From positions 1-34,288 of IMG/VR virus record IMGVR_UViG_3300036979_000078: DNA of 34,288 bases; one strand, given 5' to 3'. Positions 22,199 to 28,812 of this stretch are shown piece after piece. The position numbers were made by a program, and so were the translations under genes. The stretch comes from a virus. Numbering within the stretch: the stretch's first letter is position 1; the number at the start of each line of letters is the position of its first letter. The notes beneath the pieces were generated by a model. That model did not search any database and was not told where the DNA came from. It saw only the letters and a program-made list of their open reading frames with translations.

Positions 22199-22206
22199 CA
22201 AAGATA
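22199..22206 (-). promoter_or_regulatory. Promoter of the RNA leader / HNH gene
   Basis: TATCTTTG preceded by a T-run, 127 nt upstream of the HNH ATG and 18 nt after the stop of the 95-aa gene. No clear TTTG at -33. Confidence 0.65.
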
Positions 22207-22223
22207 AAAAAAATAAGAACAGT

Positions 22224-22511
22224 TTAGAAGTGATTTTCAAATGATAAAAATTGTGCGTAAGATCCACAGATTCTCAAATGATCAATTTCATCTTCATCCA
22301 GATTATGCTCGCCAACTGGCTCAATTAAAAATCTTAGATCAACTGGATAAGGAGGCTTGTCATCAACTTGAATGTAGTAACCAAGTATCTTGACCATAAT
22401 TGGATTTGAAAGTTGCATTCCAAATTCACCTTCTTGATCTTCGCTGTAATAATAACATTCTTTGCCAACTATATCTTCAATGCTGCAATAGTTAAAGTCC
22501 ATGTTCTTCAT
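22224..22511 (-). CDS. Hypothetical protein (95 aa)
   Basis: Not recognised. Acidic beta-rich protein (GKECYYYSEDQEGEFGMQLS, IMVKILGYYIQVDDKPPYP). The ATG at 22511 overlaps the preceding gene by 20 nt; an ATG at 22502 (overlap 11 nt) is equally possible. It is followed by the promoter and structured leader of the HNH gene. Confidence 0.6.
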   Translation of the reverse strand: MKNMDFNYCSIEDIVGKECYYYSEDQEGEFGMQLSNPIMVKILGYYIQVDDKPPYPVDLRFLIEPVGEHNLDEDEIDHLRICGSYAQFLSFENHF

Positions 22512-22833
22512 CGTTTTTAATTGATTGAATTACGCATTCACAGACATACTTTACATACTCAAAGAAGTCGAGTTCATCCTTAAACTTAAACTCTTCATCA
22601 TGCTGAAATACATTGTCTTTGATTCCTTCGTAAGTATTTCTAAGATAGTTCCAGATAAATCTCATTGCTTGACCATCTTGTATTCCTTCAATAGCCATCT
22701 CAGTCTTTTTAGTAAACTGATATTGATCAAGGATCAAGTCTTGAATGTAGTTCTTTAGATCGGTGTCGTTCTTAACGGCAATCAGTTTTAATTCCTTTAC
22801 GATCTCATCAGGAATGTCAATCAGTTTTCTCAT
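22492..22833 (-). CDS. Ribbon-helix-helix-type protein (113 aa)
   Basis: Residues 1-38 (MRKLIDIPDEIVKELKLIAV, then DTDLKNYIQDLILDQ) have the strand-helix-helix form of ribbon-helix-helix DNA-binding domains; the rest is acidic and helical. Such proteins are often autoregulators or antitoxins. No toxin gene is visible next to it, so an antitoxin role is not supported. A palindrome (GATATA-5-TATATC, 22856-22872) lies 23 nt upstream of the ATG and could be its operator. Confidence 0.65.
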   Translation of the reverse strand: MRKLIDIPDEIVKELKLIAVKNDTDLKNYIQDLILDQYQFTKKTEMAIEGIQDGQAMRFIWNYLRNTYEGIKDNVFQHDEEFKFKDELDFFEYVKYVCECVIQSIKNDEEHGL

Positions 22834-22855
22834 TTGCTTTTTCTTGCTAATATAC

Positions 22856-22872
22856 GATATATCTTGTATATC
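22856..22872. promoter_or_regulatory. Candidate operator palindrome
   Basis: GATATA, 5-nt spacer TCTTG, TATATC: perfect 6-bp arms in the only intergenic gap upstream of the RHH gene. Autoregulation is inference. Confidence 0.4.
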
Positions 22873-22891
22873 TTAATAGCTGATTTAGTTG

Positions 22892-23290
22892 TTAAAGTTT
22901 CTTGTTTATGTAATTGTCGATGATGTTGCAGCACTCATGGATTCCGATGGCAAAGGTGGCATAGTAACCTGCATCAGATAGCACTTTAAGGATGTTGTGC
23001 TGCCGTTCCAGATGCTCATCGGATAGCAAAGTGCCGTCCTTCTTAAACACCTTCTTTCCTTCAAGCTTGATCTCTAAGTACAGCCCTGCATACTTGCCGT
23101 TAGGATAGGCAATGAAAAGATCAGGATAGCCGATGTAATGATTCATGGCTTTGTGTAGCCTGCCCTGCCCGATACTCATCTTCATTCCTGCTGCGAAGTC
23201 GAAGCGATAAACGATGTTAGGGTATTGCAGTGCCATCATCTTGGCGATGGTGATGTAGATGTCGGATTCTCTGCGTTTGCGTATCTTCAT
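22892..23290 (-). CDS. VRR-NUC domain nuclease (132 aa)
   Basis: PD-(D/E)XK nuclease of the stand-alone VRR-NUC type: GYPDLFIA (G54-D57), LEIKLEG (E72-K74 region) and a conserved Gln in ERQHNILKVLSDAGY (~Q97). Length fits the family. Phage VRR-NUC proteins act on DNA structures in replication and recombination, with Holliday-junction-like resolution proposed for some. Overlaps the upstream gene by ATGA. With the exonuclease and SSB-like genes upstream it forms a DNA-processing module. Confidence 0.85.
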   Translation of the reverse strand: MKIRKRRESDIYITIAKMMALQYPNIVYRFDFAAGMKMSIGQGRLHKAMNHYIGYPDLFIAYPNGKYAGLYLEIKLEGKKVFKKDGTLLSDEHLERQHNILKVLSDAGYYATFAIGIHECCNIIDNYINKKL

Positions 23291-23544
23291 TTTGTGCTGA
23301 ATTTCATTCCTTTATTCCAAGCCCTTTGCCCTGCCTTGAACCTTGTCGGGATGCCTGCCTGCATAAGTCTGGTACCATGATGATCTCGCTTGTACTTAAG
23401 ATCCTTTTTAACGCCTCTTAAGTTGGCGATCTGATAAACAGCAGAACAAGTTAATCCTAACAAGATAGCGATGTGCTTAGTGGGCATATTGGCATAATTC
23501 TCCAATACATAATTGATCACTAGTTCACTGTGCTTGGCTCTCAT
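23287..23544 (-). CDS. HTH protein with NUMOD-like tail, no nuclease (85 aa)
   Basis: Residues ~15-45 form a helix-turn-helix (MPTKHIAILLGLTCSAVYQI). The C-terminus has RFKAGQRAWNKGMK, the 'F..G..PWNKG' motif (NUMOD-like) that in many phage HNH homing proteins stands between the HTH and the HNH domain. Here the protein stops right after the motif, with no HNH residues and no continuation in other frames. It may be a DNA-binding remnant of a homing endonuclease or a regulator. ATGA overlaps on both sides show it is still embedded in the operon. Confidence 0.7.
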   Translation of the reverse strand: MRAKHSELVINYVLENYANMPTKHIAILLGLTCSAVYQIANLRGVKKDLKYKRDHHGTRLMQAGIPTRFKAGQRAWNKGMKFSTK

Positions 23545-24134
23545 CGCTTCTCGTAGTTACCATCGAACTGCTCGATGAAGTTAATGATCAACTCCTTTGC
23601 GCTGTCGATCTCCTGCTGATTATGGCGGTATAAAAACAAGTCAGTAAACTTTCCCGACTTCTTAACCTTTGGAGTAACACCAATGTAGTAGAAGCACTTA
23701 GGATCTGTCCCCATTAGCAGGGAATACCATACCGCCTGAATGTGGTTGGCGTGCTTGATCATATCGGCTGCAAAAGCATCAATCGACTTGGCTGATGTAG
23801 TCTTAATATCAGCGATGATCTTCTGCTGCTCCCAATTCATGTCGATTGCACCCTTGCCCATTACGATCTTGCCTCCGATGTTAACCTCCGAAACAATCAC
23901 TTGCTCCTTGATCGACTCCTCAAACATCGTTGCCAATAGTGGCACTTCTTGAAAGGCATCGTAGACATTCTTTGCAGCACCGTTCATCTGCTCGACTTCG
24001 GTTTCTAAAAGGTCGAAGTGAAAGTTTGCCCCCTTGTCGAGGGCATTCTTCACGTAGGTAATATCGCCAGTATAGAATCGCTTGATGCGACTTGCTGAGA
24101 TGGCAGGATAGTTAATAAATTCTTCTCTTGTCAT
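23541..24134 (-). CDS. PD-(D/E)XK exonuclease (197 aa)
   Basis: Phage recombination exonuclease of the RecB/lambda-exo-like fold. GANFHFDLLE (H39), GKGAIDM (D98), IADIKTT (D109, K111) and HIQAVWYSLL (Q133, Y137) give the expected H, D, D-x-K, Q-xxx-Y order. No annealase of RecT/Erf type is recognised beside it, though an SSB-like gene is. Start chosen at 24134, where TGATG overlaps the upstream stop; five codons more (24149) are possible. Confidence 0.82.
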   Translation of the reverse strand: MTREEFINYPAISASRIKRFYTGDITYVKNALDKGANFHFDLLETEVEQMNGAAKNVYDAFQEVPLLATMFEESIKEQVIVSEVNIGGKIVMGKGAIDMNWEQQKIIADIKTTSAKSIDAFAADMIKHANHIQAVWYSLLMGTDPKCFYYIGVTPKVKKSGKFTDLFLYRHNQQEIDSAKELIINFIEQFDGNYEKR

Positions 24135-24547
24135 CAGATCTCCTCCCATCCTTCCGTTCTTCTCATAACTCTGTAACCTTCAGCCTTAATTCTCGTGATC
24201 ATTTGTTGAATACTCATCACTCCGTAGATTGGCTTTTCGATCTTCACTGGTGCTTCGATCTTGTCAGGCTGCTTGTCTAATTCAATTTTGAGTTGTTTAG
24301 GTTCTGCATCAACAACAGCCTTAGCAATATTCTCAAAAGATTTTTTGCTGAACCTTTGGCTGCCAATTACAAGGTTAGTGTAAACCTTATAACTGTAACC
24401 TGATGCGAGTGATAAACTTACTTTGTTGAGTTTTGTCTGCTTGCGCTTAGTTTCAATAAACTCGATAAGTTCTTGATGTGTTAATGGTGTCCACTTGTAA
24501 CGATTGCCGTACTTGTTGATTCCGTAGTTTGCGTTTGCTGATTCCAT
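24134..24547 (-). CDS. HTH-like protein (137 aa)
   Basis: Helical N-terminal half (LTHQELIEFIETKRKQTKLN, then KKSFENIAKAVV) with spacing of an XRE-like helix-turn-helix; a Pro/Lys linker (~90-105) and a C-terminal helix (SIQQMITRIKAEGYRVMRR). Function unknown; DNA binding is inferred from charge and helix pattern. It lies between a coiled-coil protein and the exonuclease. Confidence 0.55.
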   Translation of the reverse strand: MESANANYGINKYGNRYKWTPLTHQELIEFIETKRKQTKLNKVSLSLASGYSYKVYTNLVIGSQRFSKKSFENIAKAVVDAEPKQLKIELDKQPDKIEAPVKIEKPIYGVMSIQQMITRIKAEGYRVMRRTEGWEEI

Positions 24548-24568
24548 GATGTTAAATTGATTAAGTGA

Positions 24569-25243
24569 TTAAACTGTTTGGGTTTTGATTTCAACTATTT
24601 TGATTCCACTGATTTCGTTAACTCCTGCCATCTGCATCGCTCTTGGCAAGTGTCTAAGAAGATCCTGATGGCGCAGATGATCGGTTGAGAATAGAACCTC
24701 GATGATTGTTAGCCAGTCAACATTGCCATCGACTTCAGCCTTGTAGATTGTTCTGATGTTCTTGGTCTTTGCCATATCAACAGAACTTACATAAAGATCA
24801 TCGACCATATTAGCCAGAACATCCATTTCCTTAAAGTGTCCTTTGAGCGACATCTTAGCCTCTGCTTCGGCTTTGATCTTAGCCTCTGCCTCCTTATGCT
24901 GTCTTTCAACTTCATTGTGGTAGTCGAGCATCTTAACCTTAGCCGATGCGATGAAGGTGTTGAGCCTATCAACTGTCTGCCTCTCCAGTGCGATCAATTC
25001 TTTTTTGAAGTGATCAACGGGTGCGGTTACTTCCTTACGTGCTGATTCCACGATCTTAATGGCATCATTAACTTGCTTGATGGCTGCTGCCATGCTGTTG
25101 TATTCGGTTACATTTCGTACGCTGTTAGCCTCATCAGCTACACTGTTGCGTTCAATGATTGACTGTGCGTTGAGTACATCAGCAGAATTGATGGCTGCAT
25201 AAATCTTCTCAACGGGAATTGTTATCTTTGCGATGCTGTTCAT
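24569..25243 (-). CDS. Coiled-coil protein of the recombination module (224 aa)
   Basis: Long central coiled coil (residues ~55-135: KIVESARKEVTAPVDHFKKE, then EVERQHKEAEAKIKAEAEAK). The C-terminus IRTIYKAEVDG...ISGIKIVEIKT matches the ending of a common group of phage early proteins ('W..EV......IPGVRI', DUF1351-like, from memory) that sit beside recombinase or SSB genes. Molecular function unknown. It follows the SSB-like gene after a 60-nt gap holding a strong hairpin. Confidence 0.65.
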   Translation of the reverse strand: MNSIAKITIPVEKIYAAINSADVLNAQSIIERNSVADEANSVRNVTEYNSMAAAIKQVNDAIKIVESARKEVTAPVDHFKKELIALERQTVDRLNTFIASAKVKMLDYHNEVERQHKEAEAKIKAEAEAKMSLKGHFKEMDVLANMVDDLYVSSVDMAKTKNIRTIYKAEVDGNVDWLTIIEVLFSTDHLRHQDLLRHLPRAMQMAGVNEISGIKIVEIKTQTV

Positions 25244-25261
25244 GTTTATTTTAGGTTGATT

Positions 25262-25290
25262 AAAGGCAGGAGATTACCCCTGCCTTTTTT
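25262..25290 (+). terminator. Strong hairpin, terminator-like on the + strand
   Basis: AAAGGCAGG (25262-25270) pairs perfectly with CCTGCCTTT (25279-25287), with two more pairs inside and a 4-nt loop. On the + strand six Ts follow (25285-25290); on the minus strand only TTTAAT follows. No + strand gene is visible, so it may act as a weak attenuator for the minus-strand operon or stop antisense RNA. Confidence 0.55.
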
Positions 25291-25302
25291 GGTTGTTGTT
25301 GG

Positions 25303-25989
25303 TTAGAATGGATCTTTGTCGTTTGATGTTCCGAACAGTGCATCAAGATCATCAGTCAATCCTGCCCCGTTAGTGTTAGCCGTTTGGAAGTTATTAGTCG
25401 GATAGTTAGGCTTGCTCCAACTTGTCGCAGATTGCGATTGTCTTGCCAACCACTCATCGCTCTTTTTAATATCCTCCTGCATAAACTCAGGGAGCATGAT
25501 GAACACTTGCTCATCATGTGCTGTGGTGTCGTAGCACATCGGCATGTTAACCGCAGGAGGGCATTGCATACCTTTCGGCATTGGAGATATGCTCATAATG
25601 TTGGCATAGGTACGATCTTCTTTGCCGTTGTGAACTACGTTGATCATGCAGGCTGCACCGATCAAAGTGAAGATCTCAAAATCTGCTGCTTGCTTGTCGG
25701 TCATCTTCTTGCCGAACCATGATTCAATGAACTTGCGCAGTGATGCTTTCTCACCCATGCTCAGGTTGAACACTGTCTTTACATAGAAAGGCTGCTCGCC
25801 TTTCTCCTCGTTGAATACTGCCAACTCCATCGGCAGTTCAAACATGAATTGGATCTTGCGCTTGCGATTCTGCCACTTCTCATCGAAGGTTGTGCCCTTG
25901 TCAATGATCTGGTAGCATCTTGCTACGTGAGTGCCCTCAGGGGCGATTTGCTTGTTTGCGGATGATCCGCTGTTAACTGGTGCTTTCAT
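25303..25989 (-). CDS. SSB-like OB-fold ssDNA-binding protein (228 aa)
   Basis: Belongs to a family of phage early proteins thought to bind single-stranded DNA: HVARCYQIIDKGTT, KRKIQFMFELPMEL, FYVKTVFNLSMGEKASLRKF, FTLIGAACMINVVH, then a low-complexity Gln/Asn/Ser linker (~190-210) and an acidic tail ending DDLDALFG...NDKDPF. The tail mirrors the SSB C-terminal tip (acidic plus PF), which recruits replication proteins. It starts a DNA-processing series with exonuclease and nucleases downstream. Assignment is by pattern memory and tail, not by search. Confidence 0.75.
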   Translation of the reverse strand: MKAPVNSGSSANKQIAPEGTHVARCYQIIDKGTTFDEKWQNRKRKIQFMFELPMELAVFNEEKGEQPFYVKTVFNLSMGEKASLRKFIESWFGKKMTDKQAADFEIFTLIGAACMINVVHNGKEDRTYANIMSISPMPKGMQCPPAVNMPMCYDTTAHDEQVFIMLPEFMQEDIKKSDEWLARQSQSATSWSKPNYPTNNFQTANTNGAGLTDDLDALFGTSNDKDPF

Positions 25990-26014
25990 TGCTGAAATAT
26001 TAAAGGATTAAAGA

Positions 26015-26305
26015 TTACGATTGTAAAGATTCGACAACTACCTCATGCATGGTGTCCACTGCTGCACAATAGGCTTGATGATACTCTTCGATGGAGCAAG
26101 ATTCAAATAGTCTAATCTCGCTTGGAACGCCATATCTGAACTCCTTGTGGAATTCTCTCGGCAGTGCTGATGCTTGGCTGTCGCATCTTGTCATAATGCC
26201 CTTACGGCATCCGTCATTGATTACGATTGTCAGCACTCCTGCGAGGTGATCGTAGTGGAAGAACTCGGTAGATTCGATGTTGCGGAATAATGTTTTTGCT
26301 GTCAT
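26015..26305 (-). CDS. Hypothetical early protein (96 aa)
   Basis: Not recognised. Contains FHYDHLAGVLTIVINDGC and a helical C-terminus (SIEEYHQAYCAAVDTMHEVV). No membrane segment. ATG directly after an A-rich stretch. Lies between cassette 1 and the SSB-like gene, probably read from the promoter at 26596. Confidence 0.6.
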   Translation of the reverse strand: MTAKTLFRNIESTEFFHYDHLAGVLTIVINDGCRKGIMTRCDSQASALPREFHKEFRYGVPSEIRLFESCSIEEYHQAYCAAVDTMHEVVVESLQS

Positions 26306-26335
26306 TTTTTTAAGTTGTTAAGGGTGGGAAAATAT

Positions 26336-26354
26336 GGGCGGTGGTTAGCCGCCC
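26336..26354 (-). other. Conserved 3' hairpin of early cassette 1
   Basis: Stem GGGCGG/CCGCCC, loop CTAACCA, beginning 7 nt after the TAA of the 65-aa gene. Same loop and spacing as 18913-18931 with a compensated base pair. Weak T content downstream (ATATTTTCCC). Confidence 0.8.
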
Positions 26355-26361
26355 GATTGGG

Positions 26362-26559
26362 TTATGCTGATTTATTTTCTTTATTGCAAAACTCGTTAGC
26401 GAAAAACATCAAAAGTCCTGCACGATTCTCATTCCACTCTTTTGCAGTTACGCCTAATTTTTTTGAAACTTCGATACAAGATTTTACAAATTCAGAATTT
26501 TCGATTAGATCAGTTCTGCGTTTCCATTCTGATTCGATTGTGATTGTTGAGTTGTTCAT
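26362..26559 (-). CDS. Small early protein, cassette 1 (65 aa)
   Basis: Not recognised. Helical (SEFVKSCIEVSKKLGVTAKE) with a C-terminal GLLMFFANEFCNKENKSA. Start at the ATG 36 nt downstream of the promoter box; a longer frame would read through the promoter. Probably the first gene of the early operon. It shares promoter, leader and 3' hairpin with the 64-aa gene at 18939, suggesting a common regulatory cassette. Confidence 0.65.
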   Translation of the reverse strand: MNNSTITIESEWKRRTDLIENSEFVKSCIEVSKKLGVTAKEWNENRAGLLMFFANEFCNKENKSA

Positions 26560-26595
26560 GGCTTGAATAGGTTTGAATTGTGTGTTTTGGTTTGA

Positions 26596-26625
26596 CAAAT
26601 GTAAAACCATTTTTTGATTCTGCAA
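26596..26625 (-). promoter_or_regulatory. Early operon promoter (cassette 1)
   Basis: TACATTTG (26596-26603) with GTATTGCAGAATCAAAA upstream; TTG at 26623-26625, spacing 19 nt. Leader has CAAACCAAAAC and ACAATTCA, shared with cassette 2. The preceding gap to the membrane-protein gene (26641-26708) is AT-rich with no convincing terminator. Confidence 0.85.
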
Positions 26626-26708
26626 TACATTAAACAACAAAATAACAAACTACCTGCATCGAATTACATAACTCGCTGATAATCAATTCAATTAATTTCA
26701 ATAAATCT

Positions 26709-27377
26709 TTAAGGAGTTGCGAGCTTCATCACCCCGAAGCCGATCAATATGCCTGCCCCGATTTTGGCAGCAGTGGTTTGATGCCACTTTTTATCTTGCC
26801 TCACCACTACGTTACGCATACCAGTTAGATTGATATTGGGATTGTCCACGCCAATACGAACTACGGGATCTGTTCTTTTTAGGATCTTTGAAATAAAGCC
26901 ATCTCGCAGCGTATCTCCGATTGCAACGGTATAAGATGCAGGAATGATTAAAGAATCGATCTGAATGAAGCCTAAGCGGTTAATTCGCCCTCCTATCTCT
27001 AACCACCTATCGATCTTGTGGAACGTGCGAGGTAGTTTGATATGCGGAAAACTATCGACATAGACCACTTCACCCACCTTGAACTCAGTCTTATAGATGG
27101 TTCTTGTTTCAATCTTCACCGCCTGATCCACCTTAGCCATCTCTAACTGTTCCTTGACCTGATCAAGTTCACGCTCTGATGCGTTGATCTGCAAGGCTTG
27201 GGTGTAGATGATAAGCGAATCATCAGTTTTGCGCTTAATGAAGATCTGATTCGTTTCAAAGGCATCAGCATTGAGGCTCTTTAATTCTCGGTTGTAACTG
27301 CAAGACCTAAGCAATAAAAAAAGCAACAGCCCGATGATAGTTAGCATTACTGCTGTCGATGGCTTTACGTTATCCAT
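26709..27377 (-). CDS. Membrane-anchored coiled-coil protein, DUF6549/spanin-like (222 aa)
   Basis: N-terminal transmembrane helix (residues ~8-24), a coiled coil (~30-90: KSLNADAFETNQ, ERELDQVKEQLEMAKV), a beta-rich domain (~95-190) ending NPNINLTGMRNVVV, and a second hydrophobic C-terminal segment (AAKIGAGILIGFGVMKL). From memory this matches the DUF6549-type proteins of Bacteroidota phages. A coiled coil between two membrane segments in a lysis region suggests a spanin-like role; this is inference. Start at 27377 (ATGGATAA overlaps the upstream stop). Confidence 0.65.
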   Translation of the reverse strand: MDNVKPSTAVMLTIIGLLLFLLLRSCSYNRELKSLNADAFETNQIFIKRKTDDSLIIYTQALQINASERELDQVKEQLEMAKVDQAVKIETRTIYKTEFKVGEVVYVDSFPHIKLPRTFHKIDRWLEIGGRINRLGFIQIDSLIIPASYTVAIGDTLRDGFISKILKRTDPVVRIGVDNPNINLTGMRNVVVRQDKKWHQTTAAKIGAGILIGFGVMKLATP

Positions 27378-27567
27378 AGTTGACAAGTTGAATGAGTTTG
27401 TTGATGTGAATAAGCATACAGCCTTGATCCCTGATGTTATCATTCAAGATATTAATCGCCACATTAAAGGGCATACCTTTCTCGATCACATAAGAAGCAA
27501 CAACAGCAATCAGCCTCTCATCGCATTCTCGGTCAGTCTTAGGCAAGTCAATCAATGATTCAATCAT
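27370..27567 (-). CDS. Hypothetical protein (65 aa)
   Basis: Not recognised. Helical, with ECDERLIAVVASYVIEKGMP and a C-terminal INKLIQLVNYG; no transmembrane helix. ATG 10 nt after the stop of the PAS-HisKA gene; the longer frame upstream overprints that gene. Downstream it overlaps the membrane-anchored gene by 8 nt, so the three genes are probably co-expressed. Confidence 0.55.
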   Translation of the reverse strand: MIESLIDLPKTDRECDERLIAVVASYVIEKGMPFNVAINILNDNIRDQGCMLIHINKLIQLVNYG

Positions 27568-27577
27568 AATCGAATTG

Positions 27578-28144
27578 TTATAGCTGTCGAGTTGCTTTCT
27601 TGACAAGCAATTTAATTGATTCATCCAATCGCTGCACACTGTCAGCAATCATATTCATAATCTCCTGCTTCTCTCTATCTGTTGCCTCCTTATGCTCCAT
27701 CATCATGCTCACCAAGCCACCAATGGAAGTCAATGGCTGTCTAAGTTCGTGCGATAGAATAAAGCGGAACTCTTCCAAAAGCATCTTCTGTCGTTCGTAG
27801 TCGTGGGCAGTGATGCTCGTAACATCAACTAAAGGTATGCCTATAAAATGCAAAGAACCCAATATAGAATAAACATTCCACATTGAGTACCTCTCAGATC
27901 CGATCTTCTGTTTGGATCGCACATACACCCGTAAAGCATCGGGCGATTTAGTCTTAGCCTTTTCAATGATTGTCAAGAACTCATCCCGATCACTATCATT
28001 GGAGGCAATGTCGAGAATGTTACTTGGCTTTAGATGGCTGCAATATTCCCTGAATAAATCATTCGATGTGAGTATTAACCCCTGCTCATCAGATATAACG
28101 TAGAATAAATCTATTGAAGATTCAAGAATGTGCAGAGATGCCAT
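27578..28144 (-). CDS. PAS + HisKA protein without ATPase domain (188 aa)
   Basis: Residues ~1-112 look like a PAS sensor domain (LFYVISDEQGLILTSND, IGIPLVDVTSI). Residues ~118-185 are a histidine-kinase dimerisation domain with the H-box RFILSHELRQPLTSIGGLV (phospho-acceptor H132) and a second helix ending VQRLDESIKLLVKK. The gene then stops: there is no HATPase domain (no N, G1, G2 boxes) and none in neighbouring frames. So it could form dimers with host kinases, accept or drain phosphate, or act as a decoy. It lies in the lysis region, one gene past the holin-like genes. Confidence 0.82.
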   Translation of the reverse strand: MASLHILESSIDLFYVISDEQGLILTSNDLFREYCSHLKPSNILDIASNDSDRDEFLTIIEKAKTKSPDALRVYVRSKQKIGSERYSMWNVYSILGSLHFIGIPLVDVTSITAHDYERQKMLLEEFRFILSHELRQPLTSIGGLVSMMMEHKEATDREKQEIMNMIADSVQRLDESIKLLVKKATRQL

Positions 28145-28171
28145 GCTGTAAAGTTACAACATAACGATTTA

Positions 28172-28576
28172 TCAAGCCATCTCCTTGCGAATATTATCTA
28201 TCAATGACCTCCAAGCACCTTGACTTGAAACAAGATATTGAACGGTGATAGCCATCGTAAAGGCAAGCACGATTCCGTTGATCGGTATATCTAAATTCAT
28301 AGGCATTGGCTCATTCTTTTGATTCGTTCTTACATCGACAAAGGTCAACGGCTCTGCTTTAACTGAGGTGATCAATGATATGTTACAAGGTTGTATAGAA
28401 TCAAATGCAGTTAACTCAGGTTTGTCAACTACTGACTTGTCAATCTTTGGCACTTCAACAACAGCAACAACCTCAACAGCCGAATCAACAACTGATCCAG
28501 CAGTTACCGAAGTATCGAAACTTATTGTTCTGTGCGTTACCTTATACACCGTATCTCTAACCGTTTGCTGATTCAT
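28172..28576 (-). CDS. Protein with C-terminal transmembrane helix (134 aa)
   Basis: Thr/Val/Ser-rich soluble part (TSVTAGSVVDSAVEVVAVVE) followed by one transmembrane helix (IVLAFTMAITVQYLV, residues ~102-117) and a short basic tail. It overlaps the holin candidate by 20 nt. A lysis role (holin partner or spanin component) is suggested by position only. Topology with one C-terminal TM does not fit a normal i-spanin. Confidence 0.6.
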   Translation of the reverse strand: MNQQTVRDTVYKVTHRTISFDTSVTAGSVVDSAVEVVAVVEVPKIDKSVVDKPELTAFDSIQPCNISLITSVKAEPLTFVDVRTNQKNEPMPMNLDIPINGIVLAFTMAITVQYLVSSQGAWRSLIDNIRKEMA

Positions 28577-28766
28577 CGCTCTTAGCTTTAGGTATGTAGC
28601 CTGCTGCGATCAGTGCTGCCACAATCGCTGCCATCGTTTCCGTAGTTATGACCTTGAAGATTAATAAGTAAATCGATACTAAGATCATCAGCGAGCCAAT
28701 GGTTGAACGCCAGTGCTTAATGATGATATTGAATATCTTTTTAGACTTATTAACTCTTGCTGCCAT
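28557..28766 (-). CDS. Holin candidate (69 aa)
   Basis: Two transmembrane helices (IGSLMILVSIYLLIFKVI, ~22-40; TMAAIVAALIAAGYI, ~44-58), a basic N-terminus (NKSKK) and a polar C-terminus with KAKSDES. This is class II holin topology. It directly follows the lysozyme gene, which has no signal or anchor of its own and so needs a pore. The gap upstream (28767-28812) has a weak TATCTTTA box only. Confidence 0.7.
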   Translation of the reverse strand: MAARVNKSKKIFNIIIKHWRSTIGSLMILVSIYLLIFKVITTETMAAIVAALIAAGYIPKAKSDESANG

Positions 28767-28812
28767 GATTAAAGATACGATTGCAGCCTGATAATGTTTG
28801 ACAAGATTGGCG

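Noticed and set aside
21539-22206. HEARO/OMEGA-type RNA plus IscB/IsrB system
   Set aside because: There is a structured RNA next to an HNH gene, but the protein is 177 aa with no RuvC parts or bridge helix. The RNA is short and acts at most as a leader.
22079-22206. Group I intron or tRNA in the HNH leader
   Set aside because: No split gene flanks it, no P7/P3 core was recognised, and no acceptor/T-arm pattern fits a tRNA.
22492-22833. Toxin-antitoxin module at the RHH gene
   Set aside because: The neighbouring 95-aa protein shows no toxin motif, and the RHH protein has a long C-terminal extension unlike typical antitoxins.
17158-26640. Integrase, excisionase or CI/Cro-type lysogeny switch
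   Set aside because: No tyrosine or serine recombinase motifs, no divergent promoters and no + strand genes. The HTH-like proteins lie inside operons.
26709-27377. Lipoprotein signal in the spanin-like protein (LLLRSC)
   Set aside because: An Arg at -2 does not fit a lipobox; a plain transmembrane anchor is more likely.
28172-28576. i-spanin call for the 134-aa protein
   Set aside because: The single transmembrane helix is at the C-terminus and there is no periplasmic coiled coil; left as unknown.
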